Shown: positions 36,733-46,307, counted from the stretch's first letter. The stretch: DNA of 64,000 nucleotides from Stenotrophomonas bentonitica (GCF_002887735.1 NZ_PKQP01000001.1:186001-250000), one strand, 5' to 3'. Notes: generated by a model from the sequence alone, not told the origin. Numbers and translations: made by a program.

Positions 36733-37845
36733 ATGACTGAATTCATTCCCCCCGGCACCCGCTACCACGCCCTGCCCTCGCCGTTCGCGTTCAAGCGCGG
36801 CGGTGAGCTGCGCGATGCCCACGTGGCTTACGAAACCTGGGGCACGCTCGACGCGGACGCCGGCAATGTGGTGTTGATCGTCACCGGGCTCTCCCCCGAT
36901 GCGCATGCGGCGGCCAACGCCGACAACCCGGCCGCCGGCTGGTGGGAGGCGATGGTCGGCCCTGGCAAGCCGATCGATACGGATCGCTGGTTCGTGATCT
37001 GCGTGAACTCGCTGGGCAGCTGCAAGGGATCGACCGGCCCTGCCAGCATCGATCCGGCCACCGGCGAGCTGTATGGCCTGCGCTTTCCTGAGCTGTCGAT
37101 CGAAGATGGCGCGCGTGCGGCGGTGGAGGTGGTGCGCGCATTGGGCGTCACCGAACTGGCCTGCGTGATCGGCAACTCGATGGGCGGGATGACCGCGCTG
37201 GCGCTGCTGTTGCTGCATCCGGGCATCGCACGCAGCCATATCAACATTTCCGGCAGTGCCCAGGCGCTGCCGTTCTCGATCGCGATCCGCTCGCTGCAGC
37301 GCGAAGCGATCCGGCTCGATCCGCAGTGGAATGGCGGTCGTTATACGGATCAGGCCTATCCGGAATCGGGCATGCGCATGGCGCGCAAGCTCGGCGTGAT
37401 CACGTACCGGTCCGCCCTGGAATGGGACGGCCGCTTCGGCCGCGTGCGCCTGGATTCGGATCAGGCCGATGACGATCCGTTCGGCCTGGAGTTCCAGGTC
37501 GAAAGCTATCTGGAGGGACACGCACGCCGTTTCGTGCGCTTCTTCGATCCCAACTGCTATCTGTACCTGAGCCGCTCGATGGACTGGTTCGACCTGGCCG
37601 AATACGCCGACGGCGACGTCATGGCCGGGCTGGCGAAGATCCAGGTGGACAAGGCGCTGTCGATCGGCGCCAACACCGACATCCTGTTCCCGGTACAGCA
37701 GCAACAGCAGATCGCCGATGGCCTGCGCGCCGGTGGTGCCGACGCACAGTTCATCGGGCTGGATTCGCCGCAGGGCCACGATGCGTTCCTGGTCGACTTC
37801 GCCCGGTTCGGGCCGGCGGTCAGCGGTTTCCTGCACGGGCTGTGA
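36733..37845 (+). CDS. metX: MetX-family acyltransferase, probably serine O-succinyltransferase
   Basis: A 370-residue alpha/beta-hydrolase acyltransferase. The nucleophile elbow is GNSMGGMTAL; the Asp is in IGANTDILFP and the His in SPQGHDAFLVDF. Classical homoserine O-acetyltransferases usually have a 'H-A-L-T/S-G-D' type oxyanion block; here it is VTGLSPDAHAAAN. That fits the Xanthomonadaceae MetX-like group reassigned as L-serine O-succinyltransferases acting in cysteine synthesis. I favour that reading but cannot prove it without a residue-level alignment. A -10-like TAAAAT ends 6 bp before the ATG, suggesting a very short or absent leader. The stop overlaps the DUF1294 gene. Confidence 0.88.
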   Translation: MTEFIPPGTRYHALPSPFAFKRGGELRDAHVAYETWGTLDADAGNVVLIVTGLSPDAHAAANADNPAAGWWEAMVGPGKPIDTDRWFVICVNSLGSCKGSTGPASIDPATGELYGLRFPELSIEDGARAAVEVVRALGVTELACVIGNSMGGMTALALLLLHPGIARSHINISGSAQALPFSIAIRSLQREAIRLDPQWNGGRYTDQAYPESGMRMARKLGVITYRSALEWDGRFGRVRLDSDQADDDPFGLEFQVESYLEGHARRFVRFFDPNCYLYLSRSMDWFDLAEYADGDVMAGLAKIQVDKALSIGANTDILFPVQQQQQIADGLRAGGADAQFIGLDSPQGHDAFLVDFARFGPAVSGFLHGL

Positions 37846-38180
37846 CGCGCGCGCGCCGCTATCTGGCGCTGGCGGTGATCGGCGCGGTGATCGCGATGGC
37901 GGTGACCGGGCTGTTACCGCAGTGGCTGGCCGCATGGTACGCACTCACCAGTGCTGTCGCCTTTGCGCTCTACGGGCATGACAAACGTGCCGCACGCCTG
38001 GGCAACTGGCGCACACCCGAACGCACCCTGCAACTGCTGGCCTTCGCGGGCGGTTGGCCTGGCGCGTTGCTGGGCCAGTCGGTGTTCCGCCACAAGCATC
38101 GCAAGAGCGCCTTCCAATGGGTGTTCGCCCTGTGCGTGCTGGCCAACGTCTCGGCGCTTGCGGTGCTGCTGCGGGCATGA
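37842..38180 (+). CDS. DUF1294 small membrane protein
   Basis: A 112-residue protein with four hydrophobic segments and the DUF1294 signature: YGHDKRAARLGNWRTPERTL, GGWPGALLGQSVFRHKHRKS and a terminal helix (VFALCVLANVSALAVLL). GTG 37842 overlaps the acyltransferase stop (GTGA). Some family members are fused to cold-shock domains; here the domain stands alone. Function unknown. Confidence 0.85.
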   Translation: MTRARRYLALAVIGAVIAMAVTGLLPQWLAAWYALTSAVAFALYGHDKRAARLGNWRTPERTLQLLAFAGGWPGALLGQSVFRHKHRKSAFQWVFALCVLANVSALAVLLRA

Positions 38181-38211
38181 CCCTGGAACATTGCGTGCAC
38201 GCAGCGCTGCT

Positions 38212-39555
38212 TCATGGCGACGAGCGAAGCCACGCAGCCGCCATGTCGATGGCGTCCTGATCACTTGAAACGCGCTCCTCGGGTTTTATCCCGTCCAGAT
38301 AGGCTTCACCCGAGCGATCAAGCATCACGGCCCTCGTCAACCGCAGCGCGCCACCATCAGGCAGCGGATAGGAACGGTTGGCCGTTGCGAGACCGGCCGT
38401 CGGCTGCCCGAAGAATCGGGTGCCAGGGCGGGCCCGGAAGGCGACGGCCACCGCTTCTCCAGAGCTTGCCGTCTTCGGGCCGACGAGAACGGCCACGCGG
38501 CTGCTGGAAAGGTCGACTGAGCAGGCACGGCCGGCGCGTGGGCGCCACGCGGTGGCAACGCCCTCCCGGTCCCGGAATGCGCCGATGCTTCCGTTGCCCA
38601 GCAACGCGTGCAGCCCGCTCAGCATCGGCCACATGTTGCCGCCCGTGTTCTGGCGAAGATCGACGATCCAGCCCTTGGGTGACGTCGGCGCCAATCGTTC
38701 GATGTGCTCACAGAGCCCGGTGGTAAACGCTTCAGCGGCAGTGGCTTCGGTCCCGCGCAGGCCCGGCACCAGGACGTAGCCGATGTCCTGCATCTGTCTG
38801 GCCTCGATGTCTCTCGATGCAACAGCGGACTGGCGGTAGGCGGCGGCTTCCCTGGGGTGTTGCAGGAAGCTATGGCGATCTGCCAGCAGATCCAGAACCG
38901 CTCTGATGCTGCCATAGGCCTCTTGTGCGGGGAGGCGTTTCAGTGCCGGCGTCAGACGCGTCTGCTGCTCGGCTTCCCAATCGACGTTCGCGGCGTTCAA
39001 CGCATTGTCGCGAATGGCAGCGAGGGCGTACTCCACCATGTCATAGGCGGAAACTCCGCCCGACGTGGCCGCCTCCGCCGTCAGCGTCATCTTCTCGACA
39101 ACGACATGCCCGGCACTGTCCAGTGTTGCACCGAGCTTGAGGCTGGTCGTTCCGGACGGAATGTACAGCCGGAGTTCTCTCGCCTGTGGCCCCTCACCGG
39201 CGCGCACGGGCGTGCCAGCCGAGCTTGCAAACGCCAATCGGCCGTTTGCCCCGTCCGCACGCATCCACAGCGCGGCACGGCCTGCGCCATCCTTGACCGA
39301 CATGGTGCCGGCCAGAACCACCTCCCGGCCCCGGTAAGGAGCTGCATCCATCGCGGTGATGGCGCCGACGAAGTTTTCCGTGCCGGTCGATTCGGCGGAC
39401 ACGCTGAGCGCCCCACCCTGGGTTTCCAGAATGTCGCCCGTGCCCGATGTGATCGAATTCACGCTGGTGCCTTTCCAGACGGTGTCCGCCGAAGCGCCAC
39501 CGCTGAAGAGACCCAGCAAAAAGACGAATGCGACCCTGCGATTCATGCTCAACAT
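38212..39555 (-). CDS. Secreted S41-family (C-terminal processing) peptidase-like protein
   Basis: A 447-residue protein with a signal peptide (VAFVFLLGLFSGGASA). An N-terminal ~150-residue beta-rich domain precedes an S41 peptidase domain. The S41 features are PKGWIVDLRQNTGGNMWPML and the nucleophile region VGPKTASSGEAVAVAF, followed by FFGQPTAGLATANRSYPLPD. No PDZ domain is evident. Base usage looks less GC-rich than the flanking ccm/metX and cyd genes, hinting at a different history. It converges with the DUF1294 gene with only 31 bp between stops. Confidence 0.82.
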   Translation of the reverse strand: MLSMNRRVAFVFLLGLFSGGASADTVWKGTSVNSITSGTGDILETQGGALSVSAESTGTENFVGAITAMDAAPYRGREVVLAGTMSVKDGAGRAALWMRADGANGRLAFASSAGTPVRAGEGPQARELRLYIPSGTTSLKLGATLDSAGHVVVEKMTLTAEAATSGGVSAYDMVEYALAAIRDNALNAANVDWEAEQQTRLTPALKRLPAQEAYGSIRAVLDLLADRHSFLQHPREAAAYRQSAVASRDIEARQMQDIGYVLVPGLRGTEATAAEAFTTGLCEHIERLAPTSPKGWIVDLRQNTGGNMWPMLSGLHALLGNGSIGAFRDREGVATAWRPRAGRACSVDLSSSRVAVLVGPKTASSGEAVAVAFRARPGTRFFGQPTAGLATANRSYPLPDGGALRLTRAVMLDRSGEAYLDGIKPEERVSSDQDAIDMAAAWLRSSP

Positions 39556-39653
39556 CCTTGTTCACGTTGAACCACGATCCTAGGTCAAGCGCATTGCATT
39601 GGCCAGACAGTTCGCAGGCACTGTGCTTCCTGCGGTCCCTGCAGGAAGAAGGC

Positions 39654-41324
39654 TTATGTCAGCTTTCCATCCCGCAAACGATAACTGCGATGCACGATGC
39701 CGCCCGGCAGTTCGTCGTGGGTGATCATCAGCAGACTGCGATTGCCCAGCGCCGCCACCATGTCCTGCAGCAGCGCATGCGCGGTATCCACGTCCAGGCC
39801 TTCGGTCGGTTCGTCCAGCAGCAGGATCGGCGCATCGCGCAGCAGCGCACGTGCCAGCGCCAGGCGCCGCGCCTGCCCGGCGGACATGGTTGCGCCGTTC
39901 TCGCCCACCCATGCCGAGAGCCCGCCGATCTGTTCGGCCCACGCCTGCAGTCGTACCTCTGCCAACACCTGCCACAGGCGCGCGTCGCTGGCCGCTACAT
40001 CGCCCAGCCGCAGGTTGTCCGCCACCGTGCCGGCGAACACCGGCGCATTCTGCGGCAGCCAGGCAATCTGGCGATGCCAGTCGGCCTGCGCGAATCCGCG
40101 GATATCGGCATCGCCGTAACGCACGCTGCCCGCCTCGGGATCCCATAGCCGCAGCAACAACGAGGACAGCGTGGTCTTGCCACTGCCGCTGTCACCGCGG
40201 ATCGCGATCCGTTCGCCCGGCGCGAGCTCCAGCTGCACATGGTCCAGCAGCACGCGCGCCTGGCCGGGCCAGCGGAACACCACCTGTTCGAACCGCAGCG
40301 TTGCGGGTACGGATGGCACGGCCACCGGCGCATCGGCTTCCACCACGCCCGGCGCCTGATCCACGATGGCCTCCAGCCGCACCGCGGCGACGCGACCGGA
40401 CAACCACGATTGCCAGGCCAACCCGATGCCGGCCCACAGCTCCAGCAGTGCCACGGTCAGGAACACCAGTGCGGCCGCCAGCGCGGCATCCACGCTGCCA
40501 CGCTCGAAGGCGTGCAGGGCCAGCCACAGCATCGCCACCAGCCCCCCCGCGCCACACAGGCCATGCAGCGCATTGCCACTGATCAACCGCCAGCGGCGAC
40601 GCTTGTCGCGCGACTTCAGCTGTTTGGCGGCCACCAGCACGCGCTGGTTCCAATGCTGGCGCGCCTGCAGCGCGGCGAGGTCGGCCGCGCCTTCCAGGCC
40701 TTCGAACGACTGCGTGCGCAGCTGCGCGCGGTGCAGCGCGCGGTCACGCTCCTGGTCCGCGGCGCCCCGCACGGTCAACCACGGCACGCCGACGCCGATC
40801 AGCACTGCGAGCAGCGCCAGCAGGCCGGCCGCCGGCGGATAGATGATGCCGGCCGCCACCACCGCGACCAGCGAGATGCCACCGAGCGCCAGCAGCGGGC
40901 CGATCGCGCGCACCAGCAGGCCGTCGACCTCGCCGATATCGGACATCAGGCGCGCCAGCAGTTCACCGGTGCGCACCCCCGCCAGACGGGCCGGCGCCAG
41001 CGGCAGCGCGCGACGGAAGAACCACACGCGCAGGTCGCGGGCGATGCGCAGGGTGACATCGTGGCCCACCAGCTTTTCGAAGTAGCGCGACACGATCCGC
41101 GCCATGGTCAGCCCGCGGATGCCCGCCGAGGGCGAGAAGAAGTTGAAGCCATTGCCGAGCCCGGCCGCCCCGGCCAAGGCGGCGGCGGTCAGGAACCCAC
41201 CGGACAGCCCGAGCAACGCGGTACCGGCCAGCATCGTGGTCCACAGCAGCAGCACGGTCAGCAGCAACCGGCCGCGATGCCGGGCGAACACCCCCTTCAG
41301 CGAATCGGTCCGGGCAGCCTTCAT
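39654..41324 (-). CDS. cydC: Thiol reductant ABC exporter subunit CydC
   Basis: A 556-residue ABC transporter half with six N-terminal membrane helices and a C-terminal ATPase: Walker A GDSGSGKTT, signature MSAGQARRLALARALL, Walker B ILLLDEPTEGLD. CydDC exports glutathione/cysteine to the periplasm and is needed to assemble cytochrome bd. ATG 41324 (MKAARTDSLKGVFARHRGRL) overlaps the cydD stop (ATGA). An inverted repeat at 39626-39648 follows the stop but lacks a clear T-run. Confidence 0.93.
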   Translation of the reverse strand: MKAARTDSLKGVFARHRGRLLLTVLLLWTTMLAGTALLGLSGGFLTAAALAGAAGLGNGFNFFSPSAGIRGLTMARIVSRYFEKLVGHDVTLRIARDLRVWFFRRALPLAPARLAGVRTGELLARLMSDIGEVDGLLVRAIGPLLALGGISLVAVVAAGIIYPPAAGLLALLAVLIGVGVPWLTVRGAADQERDRALHRAQLRTQSFEGLEGAADLAALQARQHWNQRVLVAAKQLKSRDKRRRWRLISGNALHGLCGAGGLVAMLWLALHAFERGSVDAALAAALVFLTVALLELWAGIGLAWQSWLSGRVAAVRLEAIVDQAPGVVEADAPVAVPSVPATLRFEQVVFRWPGQARVLLDHVQLELAPGERIAIRGDSGSGKTTLSSLLLRLWDPEAGSVRYGDADIRGFAQADWHRQIAWLPQNAPVFAGTVADNLRLGDVAASDARLWQVLAEVRLQAWAEQIGGLSAWVGENGATMSAGQARRLALARALLRDAPILLLDEPTEGLDVDTAHALLQDMVAALGNRSLLMITHDELPGGIVHRSYRLRDGKLT

Positions 41325-43051
41325 GGCGACACCTCCGAGGCCAGGCGTGCACCGCCGGCGGTCAATGTCAGGCGGGTGTCGGCCCACCGCATGGCGGTTT
41401 CGCTGTGCGTGGCGATCACCACGCTGCGCCCACGCGCGAAGGCAGCCAGGGTGCGCAGCAGATCGGCTTCGGTCTCCGGATCGAGGAAGGCGGTCGGCTC
41501 GTCAAGCAGCAGCAGGTGTGGATCGCGCAGCAACAGCCGCGCCAGGCCGATCCGGCGCGCCTCGCCGCCGGACAAGCCGAAGCCGCGCTCGCCGATCACC
41601 GTGTCCAGCCCCAGCGGCAACGCGGCGGCGAAGCGCATCACCTGCGCCGCCTCGGCCACCGCGTGCAGATGCGCGTCGGTCGCCCCCGGCGCGGCCAGGC
41701 GCAGGTTGTCGGCGATGGTGCCGTGGAACAGATACGGGCGCTGACCGGCATAGCCCACGTCCAGCCCGGGGCGCAGCACGATGCTGCCCTCGCGCGGTGG
41801 CAGCCACCCGGCCAGCGCTTCCAGCAGCGTGCTCTTGCCGCTGCCACTGGGCCCGACCAGCGCCACGCGTTGCCCCGGTTCGATCTGGAACGAAAGGTGC
41901 TGCACCACATCGTGGTGCGCACCGAGCGGGCGCAGGCTCACGTCGCGTACGACCACCGGGGGCGCGTGCTGTTCCAACAGCTCCGGCGCGCGCGCGGTGG
42001 CGGGCGGTGCGTCATCGACAACGGCTGCGGCAGGCAGCTCGCCGAGCAGGCGCTCCACTTCCGCCGCGGCGGCGAGCGCATTGGCGCGGTCGTGATAGTG
42101 CGCGGCCAATCGCCGCAGCGGCGCGTAGAACTCCGGTGCCAGCAGCAGGCAGAACATGCCCACGCCCAGGGTCGGCACCTGCGCATGCAGCGACATCAGG
42201 CCCAGGTAGCTCAGGCCCAGGTACAGCGCGACCATCGCGACGCTCACCGAGGCGAAGAACTCCAGCACCGTCGAAGAGAGGAAAGCGATCCGCAGTACTT
42301 TCAGGGTGCGCTCGCGCACCCCTTCGGCCGCGCTGGCCACACCGTCCAGCTCGGCCTCGCCGCGCCCGTACAGGCGCAGCAGACCGAGGCCCTTGATGCG
42401 ATCGGCGAAGTGGCCGCTCATCCGCGCCAGTTCGCCCAACTGCGCGCGCCCGGCCGCTTCAGCGCCCCAGCCGACCAGCATCATGAAGAACGGCACCAGC
42501 GGCGCGGTGAACAGCAGGATCAGCGCGATCACCCAATCGGTCCAGGCCACGGCGATCGCGATCAGCAGCGGCACTACCACCACTTCGATGCGGACCGGCT
42601 GGTACCCGGCGTAATAATTCTCGATCGCATCGGCGTGAGCCAGCATCAGTTCGCCCAGCTCACCGGTGCGCTGCTGGCGCAGCCACAGCGGACCGCGGCC
42701 AAGCAGCCGTTGATACACCCGTTCACGCAGGGCCAGCCGCGCGGCATCGGCAACATCGCCAGCGGCAGCCTGGGTCGCGCTGCCCAACAGGGTGCGGATG
42801 CCGAGCACCGCCAGCAGCCCCAGCAGGACCGGCGTTGCCTCGGCCAGCGGGCGGTGATCGACCAGCACGGCCTGGATCAGCCACGCAATGGTGGCCGCCT
42901 GGCCGATCAGCAGCGCGCCGGACAGGCAGATGCAGATCGCCGCCAGGCGTTGCTTGCCGCGCGCGGCGGCGGCCAGCCCGCCCAGCCAGTGCAGGCGCTG
43001 CCGGCGCAGGGCGGTTGTCTCAACAATCGACGCGTCGGGGGGTATGCTCAA
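41321..43051 (-). CDS. cydD: Thiol reductant ABC exporter subunit CydD
   Basis: A 576-residue ABC half-transporter: membrane domain (~30-320) and ATPase domain with Walker A GPSGSGKSTLLEAL, signature GLSGGEARRIGLARLL and Walker B LLLLDEPTAFLDPETE. It is the heterodimer partner of CydC, with which it overlaps by 4 bp. It is divergent from cydABX across 227 bp containing an FNR-type box, so oxygen control of both sides is possible. Confidence 0.94.
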   Translation of the reverse strand: MSIPPDASIVETTALRRQRLHWLGGLAAAARGKQRLAAICICLSGALLIGQAATIAWLIQAVLVDHRPLAEATPVLLGLLAVLGIRTLLGSATQAAAGDVADAARLALRERVYQRLLGRGPLWLRQQRTGELGELMLAHADAIENYYAGYQPVRIEVVVVPLLIAIAVAWTDWVIALILLFTAPLVPFFMMLVGWGAEAAGRAQLGELARMSGHFADRIKGLGLLRLYGRGEAELDGVASAAEGVRERTLKVLRIAFLSSTVLEFFASVSVAMVALYLGLSYLGLMSLHAQVPTLGVGMFCLLLAPEFYAPLRRLAAHYHDRANALAAAAEVERLLGELPAAAVVDDAPPATARAPELLEQHAPPVVVRDVSLRPLGAHHDVVQHLSFQIEPGQRVALVGPSGSGKSTLLEALAGWLPPREGSIVLRPGLDVGYAGQRPYLFHGTIADNLRLAAPGATDAHLHAVAEAAQVMRFAAALPLGLDTVIGERGFGLSGGEARRIGLARLLLRDPHLLLLDEPTAFLDPETEADLLRTLAAFARGRSVVIATHSETAMRWADTRLTLTAGGARLASEVSP

Positions 43052-43174
43052 AACAAGTCACTGGCGGCCACAGGGAGGTTCCGTCGATTGTAGTAGGTGC
43101 TGGCCCCGCCCCCGTGCGGCCAGCGGTCGCAGGGGCGGGATGGCATACGATCCCCGTGCGAGTGCGTTTGTACA

Positions 43175-43188
43175 TTGATCTGAATCAA
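43175..43188 (+). promoter_or_regulatory. FNR/Anr box upstream of cydA
   Basis: TTGATCTGAATCAA is a perfect TTGAT-N4-ATCAA FNR/Anr site. Its centre (43181.5) is 41.5 bp before a start point predicted from a weak -10 (CAGAAT, 43211-43216). That is the class II activator position, fitting low-oxygen induction of the cytochrome bd oxidase. Confidence 0.8.
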
Positions 43189-43278
43189 GGCTGTTTGAAG
43201 TTGCTGGTCACAGAATTCACCCCGTAGACCCCCCTTCCCGCCACCTGAAACGGCAAAACCCAACGAGGTAGCCAGGCC

Positions 43279-44868
43279 ATGATTGATCAGACAGTCGTAG
43301 AACTGTCGCGGCTGCAATTCGCTCTGACCGCGATGTACCACTTCCTTTTCGTTCCCCTCACGCTTGGCCTGTCGTTCATGGTGGCCATCATGGAGAGCGT
43401 CTACGTCATGACCCGCAAACAGGTCTGGCGCCAGATGACGCTGTTCTGGGGCACGCTGTTCGGCATCAACTTCGCCATCGGCGTCGCCACCGGCATCGTG
43501 ATGGAGTTCCAGTTCGGCATGAACTGGTCGTACTACAGCCATTACGTCGGCGATATCTTCGGCGCCCCGCTGGCGATCGAAGGCCTGATGGCGTTCTTCC
43601 TGGAAGCGACCTTCATCGGTCTGTTCTTCTTCGGCTGGAAGCGCCTGAGCCCGGTCAAGCACCTCACCGTGACCTGGCTGATGGCCCTGGGCACCAACCT
43701 CTCGGCGGTGTGGATCCTGATCGCCAACGGCTGGATGCAGAACCCGACCGGCGCGATCTTCAATCCGGAAACGATGCGCATGGAGGTGGTGGATTTCGCC
43801 GCCGTGCTGTTCAACCCTGTGGCGCAGGCCAAGTTCGTGCATACGGTCAGCGCCGGCTACGTGACCGGCGCGGTGTTCGTGATGTCGATCAGCGCCCTGT
43901 TCCTGCTGCGCAACAAGCACAAGGACATGGCCCGTCGCTCCTTCGCGGTGGCGGCCGCCTTCGGCCTGCTCTCCTCGCTGTCGGTGGTGGTGCTGGGTGA
44001 TGAAAGCGGCTATGCCGCCAGCGAACACCAGAAGATGAAGCTGGCCGCGATCGAAGCGATGTGGGAAACCGAGCGTGCCCCGGCCGACTTCACCGCCTTC
44101 GGCATTCCGAACCAGACCACCCAGCAGAACGATTACGCGATCAAGATCCCCTACCTGATGGGCCTGATCGCCACCCGTTCGCTGAACCAGCCGATCCCGG
44201 GCATCCTGGAGCTGGTGGAACGTGCCGAGCACCGCGTGCGGGGTGGCCAGCTGGCCTACGGCGCGCTGGAACGCGTGCGCAAGGACAAGAACGACGCCGA
44301 AGCGCGTGAGATGTTCGACCGTCATTGGCAGGATCTGGGCCACGGCCTGCTGCTCAAGCGCTACCGCGAGGACATCCTCAACGCCACCCCGGAAGAAGTC
44401 TCCAAGGCCGCGATGGACACCGTGCCGCGGGTCGCCCCGCTGTTCTGGACCTTCCGCATCATGGCCGGGCTGGGCTTCTACCTGATCGCCTTCTTCGCGC
44501 TGGCCTTCTACTACTCGTGCCGCCACAACTTCCAGGACAAGCGCTGGTTCCTCAAGCTCGCCCTGTGGTCGCTGCCGGCACCGTGGATCGCGATCGAATG
44601 CGGTTGGTTCGTGGCCGAGTACGGCCGCCAGCCGTGGGCGGTGGACGGCGTGCTGCCGACCTTCTACGCCGCCTCGGGCCTGGCCCTGCATGAAATCCTG
44701 ACCACGCTGGCGGTGTTCACCGGGCTGTACACGGTGCTGCTGGTCATCGAAGTCAAGCTGATGCTCAAGGCGATCCGCAAGGGCCCGGACGACATCCTGC
44801 CGTCGCTGCAGGCTGCAGCCACGTCCCTTTCCCCCAATGCCGCTGCGCCGACCCACGGTCGGGCGTAA
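43279..44868 (+). CDS. cydA: Cytochrome bd ubiquinol oxidase subunit I
   Basis: A 529-residue integral membrane protein. Heme ligands and conserved blocks are visible: LSRLQFALTAMYHFLFVPLT (His ligand of heme b595), EFQFGMNWSYYSHYVGDIFG, and WFVAEYGRQPW (the GRQPW family motif). A long periplasmic Q-loop (~255-390) is of the E. coli type. It oxidises ubiquinol and reduces oxygen with high affinity. It is the first gene of cydABX, under an FNR-type site. Confidence 0.96.
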   Translation: MIDQTVVELSRLQFALTAMYHFLFVPLTLGLSFMVAIMESVYVMTRKQVWRQMTLFWGTLFGINFAIGVATGIVMEFQFGMNWSYYSHYVGDIFGAPLAIEGLMAFFLEATFIGLFFFGWKRLSPVKHLTVTWLMALGTNLSAVWILIANGWMQNPTGAIFNPETMRMEVVDFAAVLFNPVAQAKFVHTVSAGYVTGAVFVMSISALFLLRNKHKDMARRSFAVAAAFGLLSSLSVVVLGDESGYAASEHQKMKLAAIEAMWETERAPADFTAFGIPNQTTQQNDYAIKIPYLMGLIATRSLNQPIPGILELVERAEHRVRGGQLAYGALERVRKDKNDAEAREMFDRHWQDLGHGLLLKRYREDILNATPEEVSKAAMDTVPRVAPLFWTFRIMAGLGFYLIAFFALAFYYSCRHNFQDKRWFLKLALWSLPAPWIAIECGWFVAEYGRQPWAVDGVLPTFYAASGLALHEILTTLAVFTGLYTVLLVIEVKLMLKAIRKGPDDILPSLQAAATSLSPNAAAPTHGRA

Positions 44869-44883
44869 GGCAGGAGAACCCAG

Positions 44884-46038
44884 ATGGAATTCATTGGACT
44901 CGATTACACCACGCTCCGCGTGATCTGGTGGCTGCTGCTCGGCATCCTGCTGATCGCCTGGGCGGTGATGGACGGTTTCGACCTCGGCGTGGGCACATTG
45001 CTGCCGTTCGTGGCCCGGACCGATGACGAACGCCGGCTGGTTATCAACACCGTCGGCCCGGTGTGGGAAGGCAACCAGGTGTGGCTGGTACTGGGTGGCG
45101 GTGCGATCTTCGCCGCTTGGCCGCCGCTGTACGCGGTCAGTTTCTCCGGCTTCTACCTGGCGGTATTCCTGATGCTGTTCGGGCTGATCCTCCGCCCGGT
45201 CGCCTTCAAGTACCGCAGCAAGATGCCCAGCAAGCGCTGGCGTGAGAACTGGGACCGTGCGCTGTTCGTCGGCGGGCTGCTGCCGGCACTGATCGCCGGC
45301 GTGGCGGTGGGCAACGTGCTGGTCGGCGTGCCGTTCCACTTCGATGACAGCATGCGCATCTTCTACACCGGCACCCTGATCGGCCTGCTCAACCCGTTCG
45401 CCCTGGTGGCCGGCCTGGTGAGCGTGGCCATGGTGGTCTCGCATGGTGCGGCGATGCTGGTGCTCAAGACCGACGGCCCGGTGGCCGAGCGCTCGGCCCG
45501 CTATGGCAGCGTCGCGGCGGTGCTGACCTTCGTGCTGTTCGCCCTGGCCGGCGTCTGGGTGGCCTTCGGCCTGCCGGGCTACCAGATCACCTCGCAGGTG
45601 GTCACCGATGGCCCGACCAACCCGCTGCTCAAGACCGCTGCCGTCGGTGCGGTGGCCGGTGGCTGGCTGCGCAACTACCAGAGCATGCCGCTGACCCTGC
45701 TGGCCCCGATCCTCGGGCTGGTGGGTGCGCTGGCCAGCGCGGTACTGCTGCGGGCCCGCCGTGGCGGCCTGGCCTTCGTGGCCTCGGGGGCCTCGATCAC
45801 CGGCATCATCCTGACCGTCGGCTTTGCAATCTTCCCGTTCCTGCTGCCCTCCTCCAGCCAGCCGGGCTCCAGCCTGACCGTCTGGGACAGCTCCTCCAGC
45901 CACCTGACCCTGGGGATCATGCTCATCGCCACGGCCATCTTCCTGCCGATCATCATCGCCTACACCTCCTGGGTCTACCGCGTGATGAAGGGCAAGACCA
46001 CGGCCGAAGACATGAGCGACAACCCCAACGCTTACTGA
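44884..46038 (+). CDS. cydB: Cytochrome bd ubiquinol oxidase subunit II
   Basis: A 384-residue polytopic protein of the CydB family. Blocks include IAWAVMDGFDLGVGTLLPFV, NTVGPVWEGNQVWLVLGGGA, FKYRSKMPSKRWRENWDRAL and, near the C-terminus, SSSSHLTLGIMLIATAIFLP. It dimerises with CydA in the inner membrane. A Shine-Dalgarno (AGGAG) precedes ATG 44884, 15 bp after the cydA stop. cydX follows 30 bp downstream. Confidence 0.96.
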   Translation: MEFIGLDYTTLRVIWWLLLGILLIAWAVMDGFDLGVGTLLPFVARTDDERRLVINTVGPVWEGNQVWLVLGGGAIFAAWPPLYAVSFSGFYLAVFLMLFGLILRPVAFKYRSKMPSKRWRENWDRALFVGGLLPALIAGVAVGNVLVGVPFHFDDSMRIFYTGTLIGLLNPFALVAGLVSVAMVVSHGAAMLVLKTDGPVAERSARYGSVAAVLTFVLFALAGVWVAFGLPGYQITSQVVTDGPTNPLLKTAAVGAVAGGWLRNYQSMPLTLLAPILGLVGALASAVLLRARRGGLAFVASGASITGIILTVGFAIFPFLLPSSSQPGSSLTVWDSSSSHLTLGIMLIATAIFLPIIIAYTSWVYRVMKGKTTAEDMSDNPNAY

Positions 46039-46068
46039 TGCGCCCCACGGCGCCATAGGAGACTTACC

Positions 46069-46182
46069 ATGTGGTACTTCGCTTGGATTCTGGGTGCAGG
46101 GCTGGCCTCGGTAGTGGCCATTCTCAACGGCATGTGGTTCGAAGCCCGCGAGCAGAGCCGTACGGATCACGAAGAAGGCTAA
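46069..46182 (+). CDS. cydX: Cytochrome bd small subunit CydX
   Basis: A 37-residue single-helix protein: MWYFAWILGAGLASVVAILN, then GMWFEAREQSRTDHEEG. The MWYFAWxLG start and the following Glu match the CydX/YbgT family, which stabilises the hemes of the bd oxidase. AGGAG lies 8 bp before the ATG. It is short enough to be missed by ordinary gene callers. Confidence 0.93.
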   Translation: MWYFAWILGAGLASVVAILNGMWFEAREQSRTDHEEG

Positions 46183-46189
46183 AAAAAGG

Positions 46190-46218
46190 TTGCCGATCGG
46201 GTCTTCACACCGTATCCT
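46190..46218 (+). promoter_or_regulatory. Promoter of first tRNA-Pro gene
   Basis: -35 TTGCCG (46190-46195) and -10 TATCCT (46213-46218) with 17-bp spacing, placed directly upstream of the tRNA. Confidence 0.65.
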
Positions 46219-46230
46219 TGTCGGCTCCTT

Positions 46231-46307
<77 letters not shown>

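Noticed and set aside
39626-39648. CTTCCTGC/GCAGGAAG inverted repeat downstream of cydC as a terminator
   Set aside because: The stem is plausible but no T-run follows on the minus strand; left as an unassigned repeat.
43048-46170. A 1040-residue minus-strand frame opposite cydABX
   Set aside because: Antisense shadow; cydA, cydB and cydX carry all family motifs on the plus strand.
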